From assembly GCA_039414355.1 (NCBI GenBank), contig JBCDJN010000014.1, positions 1 to 64,000 on the forward strand: a stretch of 64,000 nt of DNA. Direction: 5' to 3'. The notes beneath the pieces are model-generated. The model did no database searches. It was not told the origin of the DNA and saw only the letters and a program-made list of their open reading frames with translations. Within the stretch, counting starts at the first letter, position 1, and every line of letters begins with the position of its first letter. This DNA comes from JBCCQL01 sp039414355. Lineage in GTDB: Bacteria > Planctomycetota > Planctomycetia > Pirellulales > Lacipirellulaceae. Shown one piece after another: positions 1 through 9,377 of this stretch. A program made the position numbers and the translations under genes.

Positions 1-146
1 CCGTCCTCTTTCCGCTCGATCGTGTACCACCGGGTTCGGCAGGTACTGAGGGCGTGGCCACGCTCGTCAAACATGAGCCCAGTGGCGGCCTTGAGGTTGA
101 CCTGCTGGATGTAGGTGAGCGTGGGGTAGGTGTGGTTGCCGGGCAT
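1..146 (-). CDS. Hypothetical protein, 5' part only (runs off window start)
   Basis: An open frame of 48 codons starts at an ATG on the minus strand and continues past the left edge with no stop. The N-terminus reads MPGNHTYPTLTYIQQVNLKA and is rich in polar and aromatic residues. It has no signal peptide. I do not recognise the family. No clear Shine-Dalgarno sequence precedes the ATG. An inverted repeat lies 30-90 bp upstream, in its presumed leader. It could be an accessory gene or a chance frame. The call rests only on the open frame and its GC-rich codon use. Confidence 0.4.
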   Translation of the reverse strand, partial: MPGNHTYPTLTYIQQVNLKAATGLMFDERGHALSTCRTRWYTIERKED

Positions 147-941
147 GGGGATGCCTCAAAGAGAACACCCGCCGTAGGCCGCTCCCCGACGCAGAGGCGT
201 CGATAATTCAGTTGCTCGACCAAATTGGGGAGCGGCCTGCGACAGGCGTTGTGCGTTGGTCGAGCGAGATTGAAACTACGACCGATCGAAGCGGCTTCAA
301 TAAGCTCGCCGACACGCGGTTCAAGAAAGTCCGCTCGCGGTTCCCAGCGGTTCCCAGCGGTACTCAACTTTTTTTGAGAACCGCGGCGTTCTGCTCTTAA
401 TCATTTGGAGCGGCAGGCGGCGGCAACGACGCAGGGGGCCGTTTCGCGCTGCAAAACAAGGGGTTTGGCGTTTCTTAGATGCCAACCCACGGGCCACGCT
501 CAGAAGCAGCGCGCTTCGGGGCGCGCTTCGGGTTGCTTCTGCACACCCCAAAAAGCACTGGTTTCAGGGGCACTCTTAATCCTAGAGGGAGCACTTCTTC
601 TGATCCTTGCCGAAACCGGGTTCTAGCGCTCAACCTCGTCCGCATCGCCGCCGCTACCGACCCTCAGGTGGATCCGGCGAAGCTGCCTTAGGCTCTCGGG
701 GAGCTGCCTCTGCCTCGTCTCGGCCGCGAGCAAGCGGTTCGACAACTGCCTCTTGGCCGTGCGGCTGGCCGGCGAGCGCGTCGCTGACGGCGCACGCCTG
801 GTGTGACCGCGGATCATTTCGGGGGAGCCCTTTTTCAGCATGCCGCGTGGTCAACGGGGCGCCGCGTAGCGACTATGGGCTCAACGACGTCACTACTTCG
901 GCCGCTGCTCCTGGCTTCGCCGTCGCTTCGAGATCAATCGC
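147..941. other. Intergenic stretch without a convincing gene
   Basis: About 0.8 kb between the cut-off gene and the esterase. It holds a 12-bp inverted repeat (176-187/227-238), a nested 5-bp hairpin (188-192/197-201), a tandem duplication of a 10-mer (341-350/351-360) followed by a T-rich small hairpin near 363-378, and a duplicated GC-rich 11-12-mer around 508-532. Short open frames exist on both strands at 600-960, but none has a start signal or recognisable motif. It may be decayed accessory DNA. Confidence 0.5.
176..238. repeat. 12-bp perfect inverted repeat with nested hairpin
   Basis: The arms AGGCCGCTCCCC (176-187) and GGGGAGCGGCCT (227-238) are exactly complementary and 39 bp apart. 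A second perfect 5-bp stem (188-192/197-201) sits directly inside the left arm. No T-run follows either arm, so an intrinsic terminator is unlikely. A structured leader of the minus-strand gene or a remnant mobile-element end is possible. Confidence 0.55.
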
Positions 942-2006
942 ATGCTGGATCGTCACCTGACCAAGCTAACTCTATTTGCCGCCCTGGCGGTTCTATCGCC
1001 ATGCGCGTCTGCAGTGAGTCCACCGCCCGATCCTGATGGGAACCCGGCGGACATGAAGCGGAAGGTCAAGGTCTTCCTCATCATGGGCCAGTCGAACACG
1101 CTTGAGATGGGTCAAGTGAAGGGGGATCGAGAGGGCTCGCTTGAGCACGCGGTGAGGGTCGAGGGGCTCTATCCGTTCCTGGTCGATGACACGGGCGACT
1201 GGACGATCCGCAAAGACGTCCGCAACGTGCACGTTATGGGGAGCGGAGGGCCCGGCCAGTCGCGAGTCAAGCGGAATGATTGGCTCACTGTCTCCGGCGG
1301 GAAGATTGGTATCGAGATCGGTATCGGGCATTCGCTCGGCAACGCCTTGGACGAGCCGGTGATGATTCTCAAGAGCTCGATCGGCAACCGGAGCCTCGGC
1401 TGGGATCTGCTTCCGCCGGGCAGTGAGTCCTACGAGTTCCTCGACCCGAAGAGCGGCAGAACTCTCGTCTACGCCGGCTACGGCCAGAGCCCGCTTAGCT
1501 GGGAGAAGGGCGCTGACCCCGAACCCATTCGTTGGCGAGCAGGCCTGCAGTACGACGGCGACGTTGCGCGGGCGAAGCAGGTGCTTGATAACCTACCGAG
1601 CTTCTACCCCGGCGCGGCCGGCTACGAGGTCGCCGGCTTCTTCTGGTGGCAGGGAGACAAAGACCGCTACAACGCCGGACACGCCAGCAGGTACGAACGC
1701 AACCTGGTCAGGTTGATCGCGGCACTGCGAGCCGACTTCAACGCCCCGAAGGCCAAGTTCGTATGCGCTACGCTCGGCCAAACCGACAGAGACGCGGCAA
1801 AGGGCAACGAGAAGCTCATCCTCGATGCGATGCTCGCGGTCAGCAACGCCGCAAAGCACCCAGAACTTGAAGGGGATGTCGCGACGGTCTACACCCACCC
1901 CCTGAGCATGGGTTCGTCGTCCAACGCCCATTACGGCGGCAACGCCAAGACCTATATGAACGTAGGCCTTGGCATGGGGCAGGCCATGGTAGAGCTGCTC
2001 CGGTGA
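942..2006 (+). CDS. Secreted SGNH-type acetylesterase (SASA / sialate O-acetylesterase-like)
   Basis: A 354-residue protein with a signal peptide (residues 1-24, ending PCASA) followed by a single catalytic domain. The block KVFLIMGQSN places the nucleophile at Ser51, typical of the SASA/DUF303 acetylxylan and sialate esterases. A central FFWWQGDKD block (around 230) matches the family's WhQGExD element. The C-terminal NAHYGGNAKTY provides the probable catalytic His330. The family removes O-acetyl groups from sialic acids or plant polysaccharides; the substrate here cannot be read from sequence. It stands alone on the plus strand and faces the giant PEP-CTERM gene. The ATG at 942 is kept because it directly precedes the hydrophobic leader. 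The exported location fits a polysaccharide-degrading lifestyle. Confidence 0.85.
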   Translation: MLDRHLTKLTLFAALAVLSPCASAVSPPPDPDGNPADMKRKVKVFLIMGQSNTLEMGQVKGDREGSLEHAVRVEGLYPFLVDDTGDWTIRKDVRNVHVMGSGGPGQSRVKRNDWLTVSGGKIGIEIGIGHSLGNALDEPVMILKSSIGNRSLGWDLLPPGSESYEFLDPKSGRTLVYAGYGQSPLSWEKGADPEPIRWRAGLQYDGDVARAKQVLDNLPSFYPGAAGYEVAGFFWWQGDKDRYNAGHASRYERNLVRLIAALRADFNAPKAKFVCATLGQTDRDAAKGNEKLILDAMLAVSNAAKHPELEGDVATVYTHPLSMGSSSNAHYGGNAKTYMNVGLGMGQAMVELLR

Positions 2007-2272
2007 TGTATCGACGCAGACGGGGCGGACTGCGCTGGCATTGATGATGCAGGCTTCTGCTTTGCATGAAGGCCGCTAAGCCAAGGCGCGGCGCCGCATC
2101 AAATCGTACCGCCGTTGTCGGTCGAAAGGGTGGCGAACAGAAAGTGCCAAACAGCGAACTCAGCCGGCGTCGGACTCCTCGTCGGCGCCGTGGGGGCGAC
2201 GCCTTGAGTCGATCGCCACGTTGACCCGCTCGACTAGTCCTCGCTATCGCGGACGACTCACCGAAGCGGCTA

Positions 2273-5200
2273 TCATGTGCGGAATTTCGGTTGACGGCGT
2301 CGGGCAGCCAAGGGGATGCAAGTAAGGCTAAGGAGCATCAGCGCGGTCGGCTCGGGCACCTGGGTGACCGTCAGCGTTGCGGTGGCGCTGAAGAAGTCTT
2401 GCCCGTTGAGGTTGTTTGCGTTCAGGACGAAGTCGAATGGGCTGCCGTCGCGCAGCACGCCCGCGAGCAGGGCGCCGCCTCGTTGGTCAATGATTGTCAA
2501 CTCGCCGGCTAGAAGGGTTGCGAGCTGCTCACTCGTCAGGAGGTCGACTCCGAACTCGCCGACGAGCGCGACTTCGAGCACGTGTAAGTTGATGACGCTT
2601 CCGCCGGAGGCATCGAAGTCTCCGCCTACCGATCCGCCACTGAGGCTGACAACCGAGCCGTTGAAGGCGTCGAACCCATCGCCGACGAACCCGCCAGAGA
2701 TCGTGACGGTGCTGCCGGTGTTGGCGTCGAATCCGTTGCCGACGACGCCGCCAGAGATGTTGAAGACCACGGGCTGCGAGGCGTTGAATCCCGCGTCGAT
2801 GTTATCGCCGATCACCGCATCGCCGGAGACCGTCACGACGCTGTTACCAAACGCGTTGAACCCCGTGCCGAACGTGCCGCCGGTGATGTGAACCACGGCG
2901 TTCTGGCGGGCTTCGAATGTGTTGCCGAAGACCCCGCCAGAGATGGTCACGGTGCTGTCGCCTTCGGCGTCGAAGCCGTCGCCGAACGTGCCGCCGGTGA
3001 TGGTGACCACGCTGGCGCCCTGAGCCTCGAAGGTCCTGCCGATGATCGCGTTGCCCGAGATGTTGACGACGCTGCCGTCTTCGGCGTCGAAGCGGTCGCC
3101 GACTTCTCCGCCGGTGATGTTCACCACGCTGCCGGCGAAGGCCTGAAAGGTTGTCCCGACGACGCCGCCCGAGATGTTAACGACGCTGCCGCTCTCGGCG
3201 TCGAAGCCCGCGCCGACCTCGCCGCCTGTGATGTTCACCACACTGCCGTTGAACGCCTCAACGGAGGAGCCGATCACCGCGTCGCCGGAGATGGTCACCT
3301 CAACGCCGCCGAGGATGTCGAATCCGTTACCGATCACGCCGCCGGAGATGTTGACCCGGGTGAGCCCGTTTGCTCCTCCTCCCGCCGACGCTCGCGATGC
3401 CGCGAGTGGGGCCACGAACTGTTCGGCGACCGGTTGCTCGTTGCCAACGGTAAGGTTGGCGCCGATTGATCCGTTGATGATTTCCACCGCCACACCGAAA
3501 TCAAACGTCGCGCCGCTGGCGATCGACCCGCCGTTAACCTCTAGTGAGCCGCCGGAGACGGTGAAGCCGCTCCCGGTCTCGCCTCCTGTGATACTCGTCT
3601 GGGCGCCCAGCAGGGTGACGTCATCGCCGAAGCCGCCGTCGAAGAAGTTCACCACTGGGCCGAGCAAGGTCGCGTCGTCTTCGATCTGACCGCCATTGAC
3701 ATCGACCTGGGCATCGAGCGCCGTGAAGTCGCCGTTGATGCTTCCGCCGTCGAGCAGCTCAAGCGTTTGGCCCGGCGCTAGGCCGCTGGGGGCGGGATTA
3801 CTTGCGTCGGCGACGATCGGTGTTGTGTCGATATCGGGGAGGTCGCCGGAGAGGCGGAGGGCGACCCCGTTGGCGCCGCCGCGGTCGCCAACGCTGTTGA
3901 ACTCGAAGAACGAGCCGTCTGAGAATCGACCCACAACGACCTGATCCTCAGCCAGCTCAAGCGATTCAGTCGCGCCGATCGGCGTTCGACTCACGGTGAG
4001 CGTGCCGCCTGTGGTTTCCGTGGTCACGATGCCAAAGTCGCCGCCAAAGAGCTCGGTTGTGCCCGGATCGACGTCAAGACCTTCGATAGAACCTCCGGTA
4101 ATCGTGACCGAAGCGTCGTCGAAGGCGTTGATCGTGCCCAGGCTGCCGCCCGAGACGGTTGTTGTTGATGCCGGCAGTAGTTCAAAGGTGTCGTCGTCCA
4201 CGCCGCCGCCGCGGAGGAACAGGTCGCTTCGCAGGCTGATCTCGCCGTCGAAGATCTCGACGCTGGCGCCCGCGAGCGCCTCGAAACTGTTGCCGATCGT
4301 GCCGCCGAGCACCCGGAGTTCGCCGCCTTCGAACACGTCGAGGCCGCTGCCGATCTCGCCATCGTTGAGGATGAGCTGGCCGCCGGGATTAACGTCGGCG
4401 TTGTCGCCGACTTCGCCGCCGCTGACCGTGACAACGGCGCCAGCGTTGATATCCATGGCGTTACCGACCATGCCGCCGAAGATATCGACCCGGATGTTGG
4501 GCGACTCGGGCGGCGAGTCCTCCAGCAGCGGGTCGCCGACTTCAAACCCCGAGCCAACCTCGCCGCCCTCGATGTTGATGATCGCACCAGCGCGGGCTCG
4601 GAGGCTGTTGCCGGATCCGAGACCGACCTCTGCTCCGTCTTGAACGGTCAAGCGCGCGTTGGTAGACATGCCGTTGAGCGCTCCGACCAGTGGCACACCG
4701 GAGAATCCTTGATTGGAAAGCACGCCGCCGTCGCGGACGGTGACCTCGGCCCCGGAGTAGACCTCCAGCCCGCGGACCTCGCCGCCGGTGACATCGACGG
4801 TCGTGCCGGCGTACGCCTCAAACTCGTTCACTAGGCCGCCGGTGACGCTGACTTGTGAGTTGGCTACCTCGAAGTTGGGCGCCACAACGCCGCCCTCGAT
4901 ATTGACCGTTGCGTTGACCACGGTGAGGTTCTCACGGAGGTCGTCACCGTCGCGGATGGTGAGCGTACCGCCGGCTTGGCCCTTGTTGGTATCTTCCGCC
5001 TGGGCGACGCCGTCCTCAGGCGCGTCGGGTGCCGCGGGGCCGGGGGCGATCACAAAGGGGGAGTCAAAGTCGACGACGTCGCCGTCTTCATTCGAGACGA
5101 TCACCGCCGAGCCATCTTCCAGGCTCCCAACCAGCAAGCGTGCGGGCGCCGAGGCGTCGGGCACGACCCGCTGGATGTCGCCGAAGAAGACGATCTCGGC

Positions 5201-7837
5201 GTTGTCGCGTTGCAGCACCCGATTGAACGACCCGCCGACGACGTTGATCTTGCTGTTGTCCTCGGCGACCAGGGCGGTGATCACCTGGACGTTGTCCTCC
5301 GGCTCGTTGTTCTGGAGGTCGCCGCCGTAGAGGTTGATCGTGGCCCCACCGGACGATTGGAGCGAGCCGGCGCCGCGGAAGACGCCGTCGGTAACGTTCA
5401 CGGTGCTGGTGCCCGAGGCGCTGAGGCCATCATTGAAGACACCGCCGTGGACGCCGACGACGCTGTCGCCGCCGACCCGGGTGACGCCCTCGACCTCGAC
5501 GCTGTCGCGGAAATCGACATTGGCGCCGGTCACGATCAGGCCCGAGCCGATGAGCGCCGAGCCGCGGATGTCGACCTCGATGCTCTGCGGTAAGGTCTCG
5601 AAGAAGTTCCCGAGCCGGGCGTTGTCGCCGATGAAGGTCTCGCCGCCGATGTTCACGACGCTGCCGGTGAAGACCTGAAAGTTGTCGCCGATCTCCGATT
5701 CGCCAAAGACATCCACACGCACGTTGCTCAGCGAGCCGTTTCCGCGGGAGACGCTGAAGTCGTCGCCGACGAACGAGTCGATGAGCGTGACCGCGGCGCT
5801 GTTGTCTTGGCTGACGGCGGTGATCTGGAAGCTGTCGCCAATCTCAGTGTCGGTGATCGTGGCGGTCGCCTGCTCGGAGATGCTCGCTTGCGCGCCGATG
5901 AATGCGTTGTTGAGCATGACTCGCCGCTTGCCCTCGACGCTGAACGAAGAGCCGATGGTTGCCGAGTCAACTTCGAGCGACCCTTGGCCGGTGGCGATGA
6001 AGTTGGCCCCGACTTCCACGCCGCTGCGTAGGACGACGGTGCTGCCAGACTCCGCCAGCATGTCTTCGCCGATCCGAGTGTTCGCGCCCTCTGCGGTGAA
6101 CTGGATGATGGACGAATCGCCGTCTTCGCTGCCGATGGTCAGGGTGCTGCCGATCGTCCAGCCGTTCTTGACCGTCACATCGGAGAACGAATCGATCTGC
6201 AAACCATTCCCAACGGTCCCGGTACCGGCAAGCGTTACGACGAGGTCGGCGAAGGTGGCGTCGCTGCCTATTCGTGAGTCGCCGCTGAATTCGACGAAGC
6301 CCGACAAGTTGCTCTTGAACTCCGCGTCGGCGCCGACGCGTACCGACTTGAGCGTGAGCAACGCATCGTCGTCGATCGAGAGACTGGCCCCATCGCTGAT
6401 CACGCCGCTCTCGAGCGTGATGGCCGCGACGTCGGCCCCCGCTACGCCACCGATGCTACTCTCCCCGCCAATCTCAACATTCTGCATGTCGAGAGCGGTG
6501 TCCTCTTCGACGGTGATTCCCCCGACGAATCGCCCCCCGGTTACGGCGGCTGACGACCCCGACCTGAACCTCACCTCCGCGTTGAAGACGCCATCGCTGA
6601 TCTCTGGCGAGGCGCCAGCGCCGACCACGACGGGGTCGTGAAAGACGGCAGGACCTTGGACCCGTACCTCACTGCTGCTCGTCAAGTTGAGCGTGCGCGA
6701 CGTACTTGGTGACCCCGCCACGCCGAAGACGCCCCCTTGGATCGTAATGTCCCCAGCGTCAAGCGCCACTTCCCCCAAGAACTCTCCCGAGGTGATCTCT
6801 ACGCTCGCGTTCTCTCCCAAGGTGCGGAACTGTCCCGTAAAGCTCCCACCGAGGACCGTTGCTTCTGCCGACTCAACGGTGACGCCGGCGGAGAACTCCC
6901 CCCCTTCGATCACAGGGCTGGCGCCGTCGCCGGCGATCCGTACTTCGCCATTAAATGTCCCTCCACGTAGGGACGGCTCGGCTGCGTTGATCGACAGGCC
7001 TCTCAGGAAACTCCCGCCGGTGACCTCTGAGTCGGCGCCCGCGCCTTCGATGATCACCAGCTCCTTGTACGTTCCCCCCGTGAAGTCGACGGTTCCGGCG
7101 TCCACGACAAGCTCGCTGTTGAGGATCACCGATCCGCCGAACGTGGTCGTTCCGCCATCCTCGAACGTGAACATCGGAGAAAAGGCGCTCCCGTTCGTGA
7201 ATTCGCCGCCGAGGATGGTCACGGTGCCGGGTCCGCCGAAGCCTCCGTTCCTGAACGTGCCCGTGAAGTTCCCGCCGGTGACCAGAGCATTGACTCCCCC
7301 TTTGAACTCCACGGTTTGGATGACCGAAGAGAACGTCCCGCCCGAGATCTCGGCTGTGCCTCCCGAGAAATCAGTCTCGTCGAACGATCCGCCCGAGATC
7401 GTGGTTATCGAATCGGTCACGTCAAGAAAAGGCCCAAACACGGGGTTGCCTGAGATGCTCAGGGCTCCCGAGCGGAAGTCGGCAAAGGCACCGATGGCGC
7501 CGCCCGTGATCGTTGTCTGGATGTTGTTCACAACGAGGCTCCTCCCTATCGTTCCGCCGTTGACGGTCAGGGTCCCTTGATTCCCGATAGGGAGGACCGA
7601 ACCCACCTCGACGTTGTTGCCGATCACCCCGCCCGGGTTGACGGTCACCGTCACACTGCCCAACCCAAGTAAGCTGCTGATCTCGGTGCCATCGGCAATG
7701 GGCCCGTCGTCGGGCAGCGTGATCACGGTTTGGGCTCTTGCACCGCTGCAAGGCATGAGGAGCACCGCGACAACCGCGAGAAGCGAAGCGTTGACGTGTG
7801 TCGCGAGCCGCGGCTTGGCGAGATTCGAGGCGGGCAT
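2273..7837 (-). CDS. Giant repetitive PEP-CTERM surface protein (beta-helix-like)
   Basis: An 1854-residue protein. It has a signal peptide (about residues 1-36, ending GARAQ), then some 1770 residues of short glycine-rich repeats, then a PEP-CTERM tail (VPEPTALMLLSL, a hydrophobic stretch and a basic end RRRQPKFRT). The repeats alternate hydrophobic and small polar residues with recurring SGG, TGG, IGxxF and SVVNI motifs, as in right-handed beta-helices. Units are most regular near the C-terminus, at 19-20 residues. The PEP-CTERM tail predicts exosortase/archaeosortase processing and cell-envelope anchoring; no exosortase is in the window. No catalytic motif was seen. Likely roles are adhesin, surface layer or matrix component. 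Long antisense frames across the gene are by-products of codon bias and repetition. The start is supported by the signal peptide directly after it. Confidence 0.88.
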   Translation of the reverse strand: MPASNLAKPRLATHVNASLLAVVAVLLMPCSGARAQTVITLPDDGPIADGTEISSLLGLGSVTVTVNPGGVIGNNVEVGSVLPIGNQGTLTVNGGTIGRSLVVNNIQTTITGGAIGAFADFRSGALSISGNPVFGPFLDVTDSITTISGGSFDETDFSGGTAEISGGTFSSVIQTVEFKGGVNALVTGGNFTGTFRNGGFGGPGTVTILGGEFTNGSAFSPMFTFEDGGTTTFGGSVILNSELVVDAGTVDFTGGTYKELVIIEGAGADSEVTGGSFLRGLSINAAEPSLRGGTFNGEVRIAGDGASPVIEGGEFSAGVTVESAEATVLGGSFTGQFRTLGENASVEITSGEFLGEVALDAGDITIQGGVFGVAGSPSTSRTLNLTSSSEVRVQGPAVFHDPVVVGAGASPEISDGVFNAEVRFRSGSSAAVTGGRFVGGITVEEDTALDMQNVEIGGESSIGGVAGADVAAITLESGVISDGASLSIDDDALLTLKSVRVGADAEFKSNLSGFVEFSGDSRIGSDATFADLVVTLAGTGTVGNGLQIDSFSDVTVKNGWTIGSTLTIGSEDGDSSIIQFTAEGANTRIGEDMLAESGSTVVLRSGVEVGANFIATGQGSLEVDSATIGSSFSVEGKRRVMLNNAFIGAQASISEQATATITDTEIGDSFQITAVSQDNSAAVTLIDSFVGDDFSVSRGNGSLSNVRVDVFGESEIGDNFQVFTGSVVNIGGETFIGDNARLGNFFETLPQSIEVDIRGSALIGSGLIVTGANVDFRDSVEVEGVTRVGGDSVVGVHGGVFNDGLSASGTSTVNVTDGVFRGAGSLQSSGGATINLYGGDLQNNEPEDNVQVITALVAEDNSKINVVGGSFNRVLQRDNAEIVFFGDIQRVVPDASAPARLLVGSLEDGSAVIVSNEDGDVVDFDSPFVIAPGPAAPDAPEDGVAQAEDTNKGQAGGTLTIRDGDDLRENLTVVNATVNIEGGVVAPNFEVANSQVSVTGGLVNEFEAYAGTTVDVTGGEVRGLEVYSGAEVTVRDGGVLSNQGFSGVPLVGALNGMSTNARLTVQDGAEVGLGSGNSLRARAGAIINIEGGEVGSGFEVGDPLLEDSPPESPNIRVDIFGGMVGNAMDINAGAVVTVSGGEVGDNADVNPGGQLILNDGEIGSGLDVFEGGELRVLGGTIGNSFEALAGASVEIFDGEISLRSDLFLRGGGVDDDTFELLPASTTTVSGGSLGTINAFDDASVTITGGSIEGLDVDPGTTELFGGDFGIVTTETTGGTLTVSRTPIGATESLELAEDQVVVGRFSDGSFFEFNSVGDRGGANGVALRLSGDLPDIDTTPIVADASNPAPSGLAPGQTLELLDGGSINGDFTALDAQVDVNGGQIEDDATLLGPVVNFFDGGFGDDVTLLGAQTSITGGETGSGFTVSGGSLEVNGGSIASGATFDFGVAVEIINGSIGANLTVGNEQPVAEQFVAPLAASRASAGGGANGLTRVNISGGVIGNGFDILGGVEVTISGDAVIGSSVEAFNGSVVNITGGEVGAGFDAESGSVVNISGGVVGTTFQAFAGSVVNITGGEVGDRFDAEDGSVVNISGNAIIGRTFEAQGASVVTITGGTFGDGFDAEGDSTVTISGGVFGNTFEARQNAVVHITGGTFGTGFNAFGNSVVTVSGDAVIGDNIDAGFNASQPVVFNISGGVVGNGFDANTGSTVTISGGFVGDGFDAFNGSVVSLSGGSVGGDFDASGGSVINLHVLEVALVGEFGVDLLTSEQLATLLAGELTIIDQRGGALLAGVLRDGSPFDFVLNANNLNGQDFFSATATLTVTQVPEPTALMLLSLTCIPLAARRRQPKFRT
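2590..3350 (-). repeat. Tandem array of about 57-60-nt coding repeats
   Basis: Within the giant PEP-CTERM gene, successive units of 19-20 codons follow the pattern F-[DEQN]-A-x-x-[GN]-S-V-V-x-[IV]-[ST]-G-G-x-x-G-x-x. I count roughly 13 units by eye in this stretch. The period matches one rung of a parallel beta-helix. The units are degenerate at DNA level, so this is an old protein repeat and not recent DNA amplification. Confidence 0.75.
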
Positions 7838-8509
7838 TGGCTCTAATAGCGTTGCTCGGGATGCGGATCGTTAGCGGGCTCGTTCAAGGGCTAACCGAGG
7901 TCAGTCGGCACGCGGCGCAGCACTGCGGAGATGCGCTTTGCGGCTGACGCCGCGACACGTTACGCAGCCTCAATTCGTGACGCCGGCTGTCACATCTGAC
8001 AGGCGCCCGCCAATCCGATGCGGCTCCGGCCCTGCTGGATAGCGCGCGTGACGGCCTGCGTGCGGCGCTGTGTGCCGAGCGCCTGCGAACGTTTTTCAGG
8101 GGTATCGATTTCGACTGAACGACACCACTTGGAAAGAAGACCGCCAACGTTCGCCCGCTGGCTGGGAGTTCGACGCCGTTGACGATCTCAAGGATTGCGA
8201 CCACCGCCCCGGCGCTCGCGACTAGGCCTTTCAACCCGGATGCCATCGCCGGGTCGGCCGAGTCGCCGTACGACAACGCGTTCTCCATTCCGAAGTAACT
8301 CCCGAAGAGCAACACGCGCGCTCTTCGCAAGAGCATCTCCTGCGACCGCTACCCCGTAACTGGCAAACACGAGACTAACCCGACCCGACCGCGGCCGCGC
8401 CCGGTGACGCCATGAGCGGCGTCTGGGGTCTTGCCCTGATCACAGACGTACACCTTAAGGCGGCTAGATAGGCCGCTCGGGGCGTGCCCGCTAGGCAGGC
8501 GACCGCCCT
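7838..8509. other. Intergenic region holding a decayed LuxR fragment
   Basis: A 0.67-kb stretch between the giant PEP-CTERM start and the LuxR stop. It contains the LuxR-tail remnant described separately (8029-8079) and presumably the promoter of the PEP-CTERM gene near 7840-7900. A minus-strand open frame of 150 codons (7884-8336) crosses the remnant in a different frame. It has a low-complexity Arg/Ser-rich end and no family signature, so I do not call it a gene. Confidence 0.55.
8029..8079 (-). pseudogene. Remnant of a LuxR-family C-terminal helix-turn-helix
   Basis: Read on the minus strand, this stretch encodes LGTQRRTQAVTRAIQQG. That is 16 of 17 residues identical to the C-terminus of the intact LuxR gene about 0.5 kb away (8525-8575). 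By hand count 43 of 51 bases match and most differences are synonymous, so the fragment came from a functional paralogue that diverged before decaying. Just upstream in the same frame are TPEKRSQ, then degraded sequence. A weak resemblance to the HTH recognition helix (PASGRTLAVFF against GLSERTVRFHL) appears around 8135-8170 in another frame. The frame ends at a stop about 13 codons beyond the remnant. Confidence 0.7.
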
Positions 8510-9211
8510 TCAGGTGCGGATCAGCCCCTGCTGGATAGCCCGCGTCACTGCCTGCGCTCGGCGTTGCGTGCCGAGCTTCTCGCACGCGTTGCTCAGGTGG
8601 AAGCGGACGGTCCGCTCGCTAAGCCCGAGCGCCGCGGCCGCCTCGGCGTTCGTCTTGCCCTGTGCGAGCGTTTGCAGACACTCCGTCTCCCGATCGGTCA
8701 GCGCCGGTTTCTCGCGGGCTTGGGCGCCGAAGCCCAGATGCTCCGCGTCGTGCATCGCCTCGGCCGCGAGGTGGCGGAGCGTCGGCGTGTCGCGGGCAAC
8801 CCGCTCGGCAAACGCCTCGGGTCGCTCACCGGTGAAGAGCACCGCGCCGCGGCAAAAATCGGCCGTCGACAGAGGTACCATCAACGCGTCCGGGATTCCG
8901 CAATCGTCAGCCCAGTCGACAATTGACTGCTGCTGCGGCGTGTCCGAGAAGAGCGGCTCGACGGATCCCTTGGTAAACGGCTGAAAGCGAAACGCCATTA
9001 GCTGAAAAACGAGGTCAAACGTTTCGCGCTCGGCGGCAAGGTACTCTTCCATCACTTTCGGCGGCAAGGACGTGTAGAACGCCGTGCCAGAGCTGTCGAC
9101 TTGCCCCTTGCGGAGCGGTGCGTAGCCGAACGTGAAGGCAGTGAACCCAAACGACTCAATCGCGGTTTGGAATTCACCGAGACGGAGTTGCAACGGCCCT
9201 TGCTCGCTCAT
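8510..9211 (-). CDS. LuxR-family transcriptional regulator with autoinducer-binding-like domain
   Basis: A 233-residue protein in the usual LuxR size range. Residues 10-155 resemble the autoinducer-binding domain: an aromatic block FGYAPL, then YTSLPPKVMEEY with DLV where the family has Y...DP, then CGIPDALMVPLS near 130. Residues 165-233 form a GerE-type HTH, with LTDRETECLQTLAQGKTNAE and SERTVRFHLSNACEKLGT. The start is placed at the ATG giving MSEQGPLQLRLG, because the 40 codons upstream are low-complexity and lack domain homology. No luxI-type synthase is in the window, so this is a LuxR solo. It probably acts in the cytoplasm as a ligand-responsive DNA-binding protein; the signal is unknown. 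The fragment at 8029-8079 is its decayed relative. Confidence 0.85.
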   Translation of the reverse strand: MSEQGPLQLRLGEFQTAIESFGFTAFTFGYAPLRKGQVDSSGTAFYTSLPPKVMEEYLAAERETFDLVFQLMAFRFQPFTKGSVEPLFSDTPQQQSIVDWADDCGIPDALMVPLSTADFCRGAVLFTGERPEAFAERVARDTPTLRHLAAEAMHDAEHLGFGAQAREKPALTDRETECLQTLAQGKTNAEAAAALGLSERTVRFHLSNACEKLGTQRRAQAVTRAIQQGLIRT

Positions 9212-9377
9212 GATCGCTTCGCATGGAGATGGTTCCGGAATGACCGCGGTGCCGTAATGTGACGAGCAGTGGTTCGCATTGCAAACGGGCCTCCAAGACT
9301 CCGGGTGCGTGTGGTCGGCAAGTCTTGTCACTAGCTGTTGAGATCAGCGTTATCCGCGTTGCCGTGAGCGACGCACG

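Noticed and set aside
607..960. Plus-strand frame and overlapping minus-strand frames (623-854)
   Set aside because: Low-complexity Arg/Ser/Ala composition, no start signal, no recognisable domain, and overlap with the esterase start.
2590..3350. Possible CRISPR-like DNA repeat array
   Set aside because: Units are in frame, degenerate and contiguous without unique spacers. They encode a beta-helix-like protein.
2291..7580. Long plus-strand open frames across the giant PEP-CTERM gene
   Set aside because: They are Pro/Ser/Thr-rich mirror images of the repeats, without signal peptides, motifs or ribosome-binding sites. GC-rich repetitive coding DNA leaves antisense frames open.
7884..8336. 150-codon minus-strand frame
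   Set aside because: It crosses the LuxR remnant in the wrong frame and has an Arg/Ser-rich second half. The first part (ENALSYGDSADPAMAS) might be a fragment, but no family is recognised.
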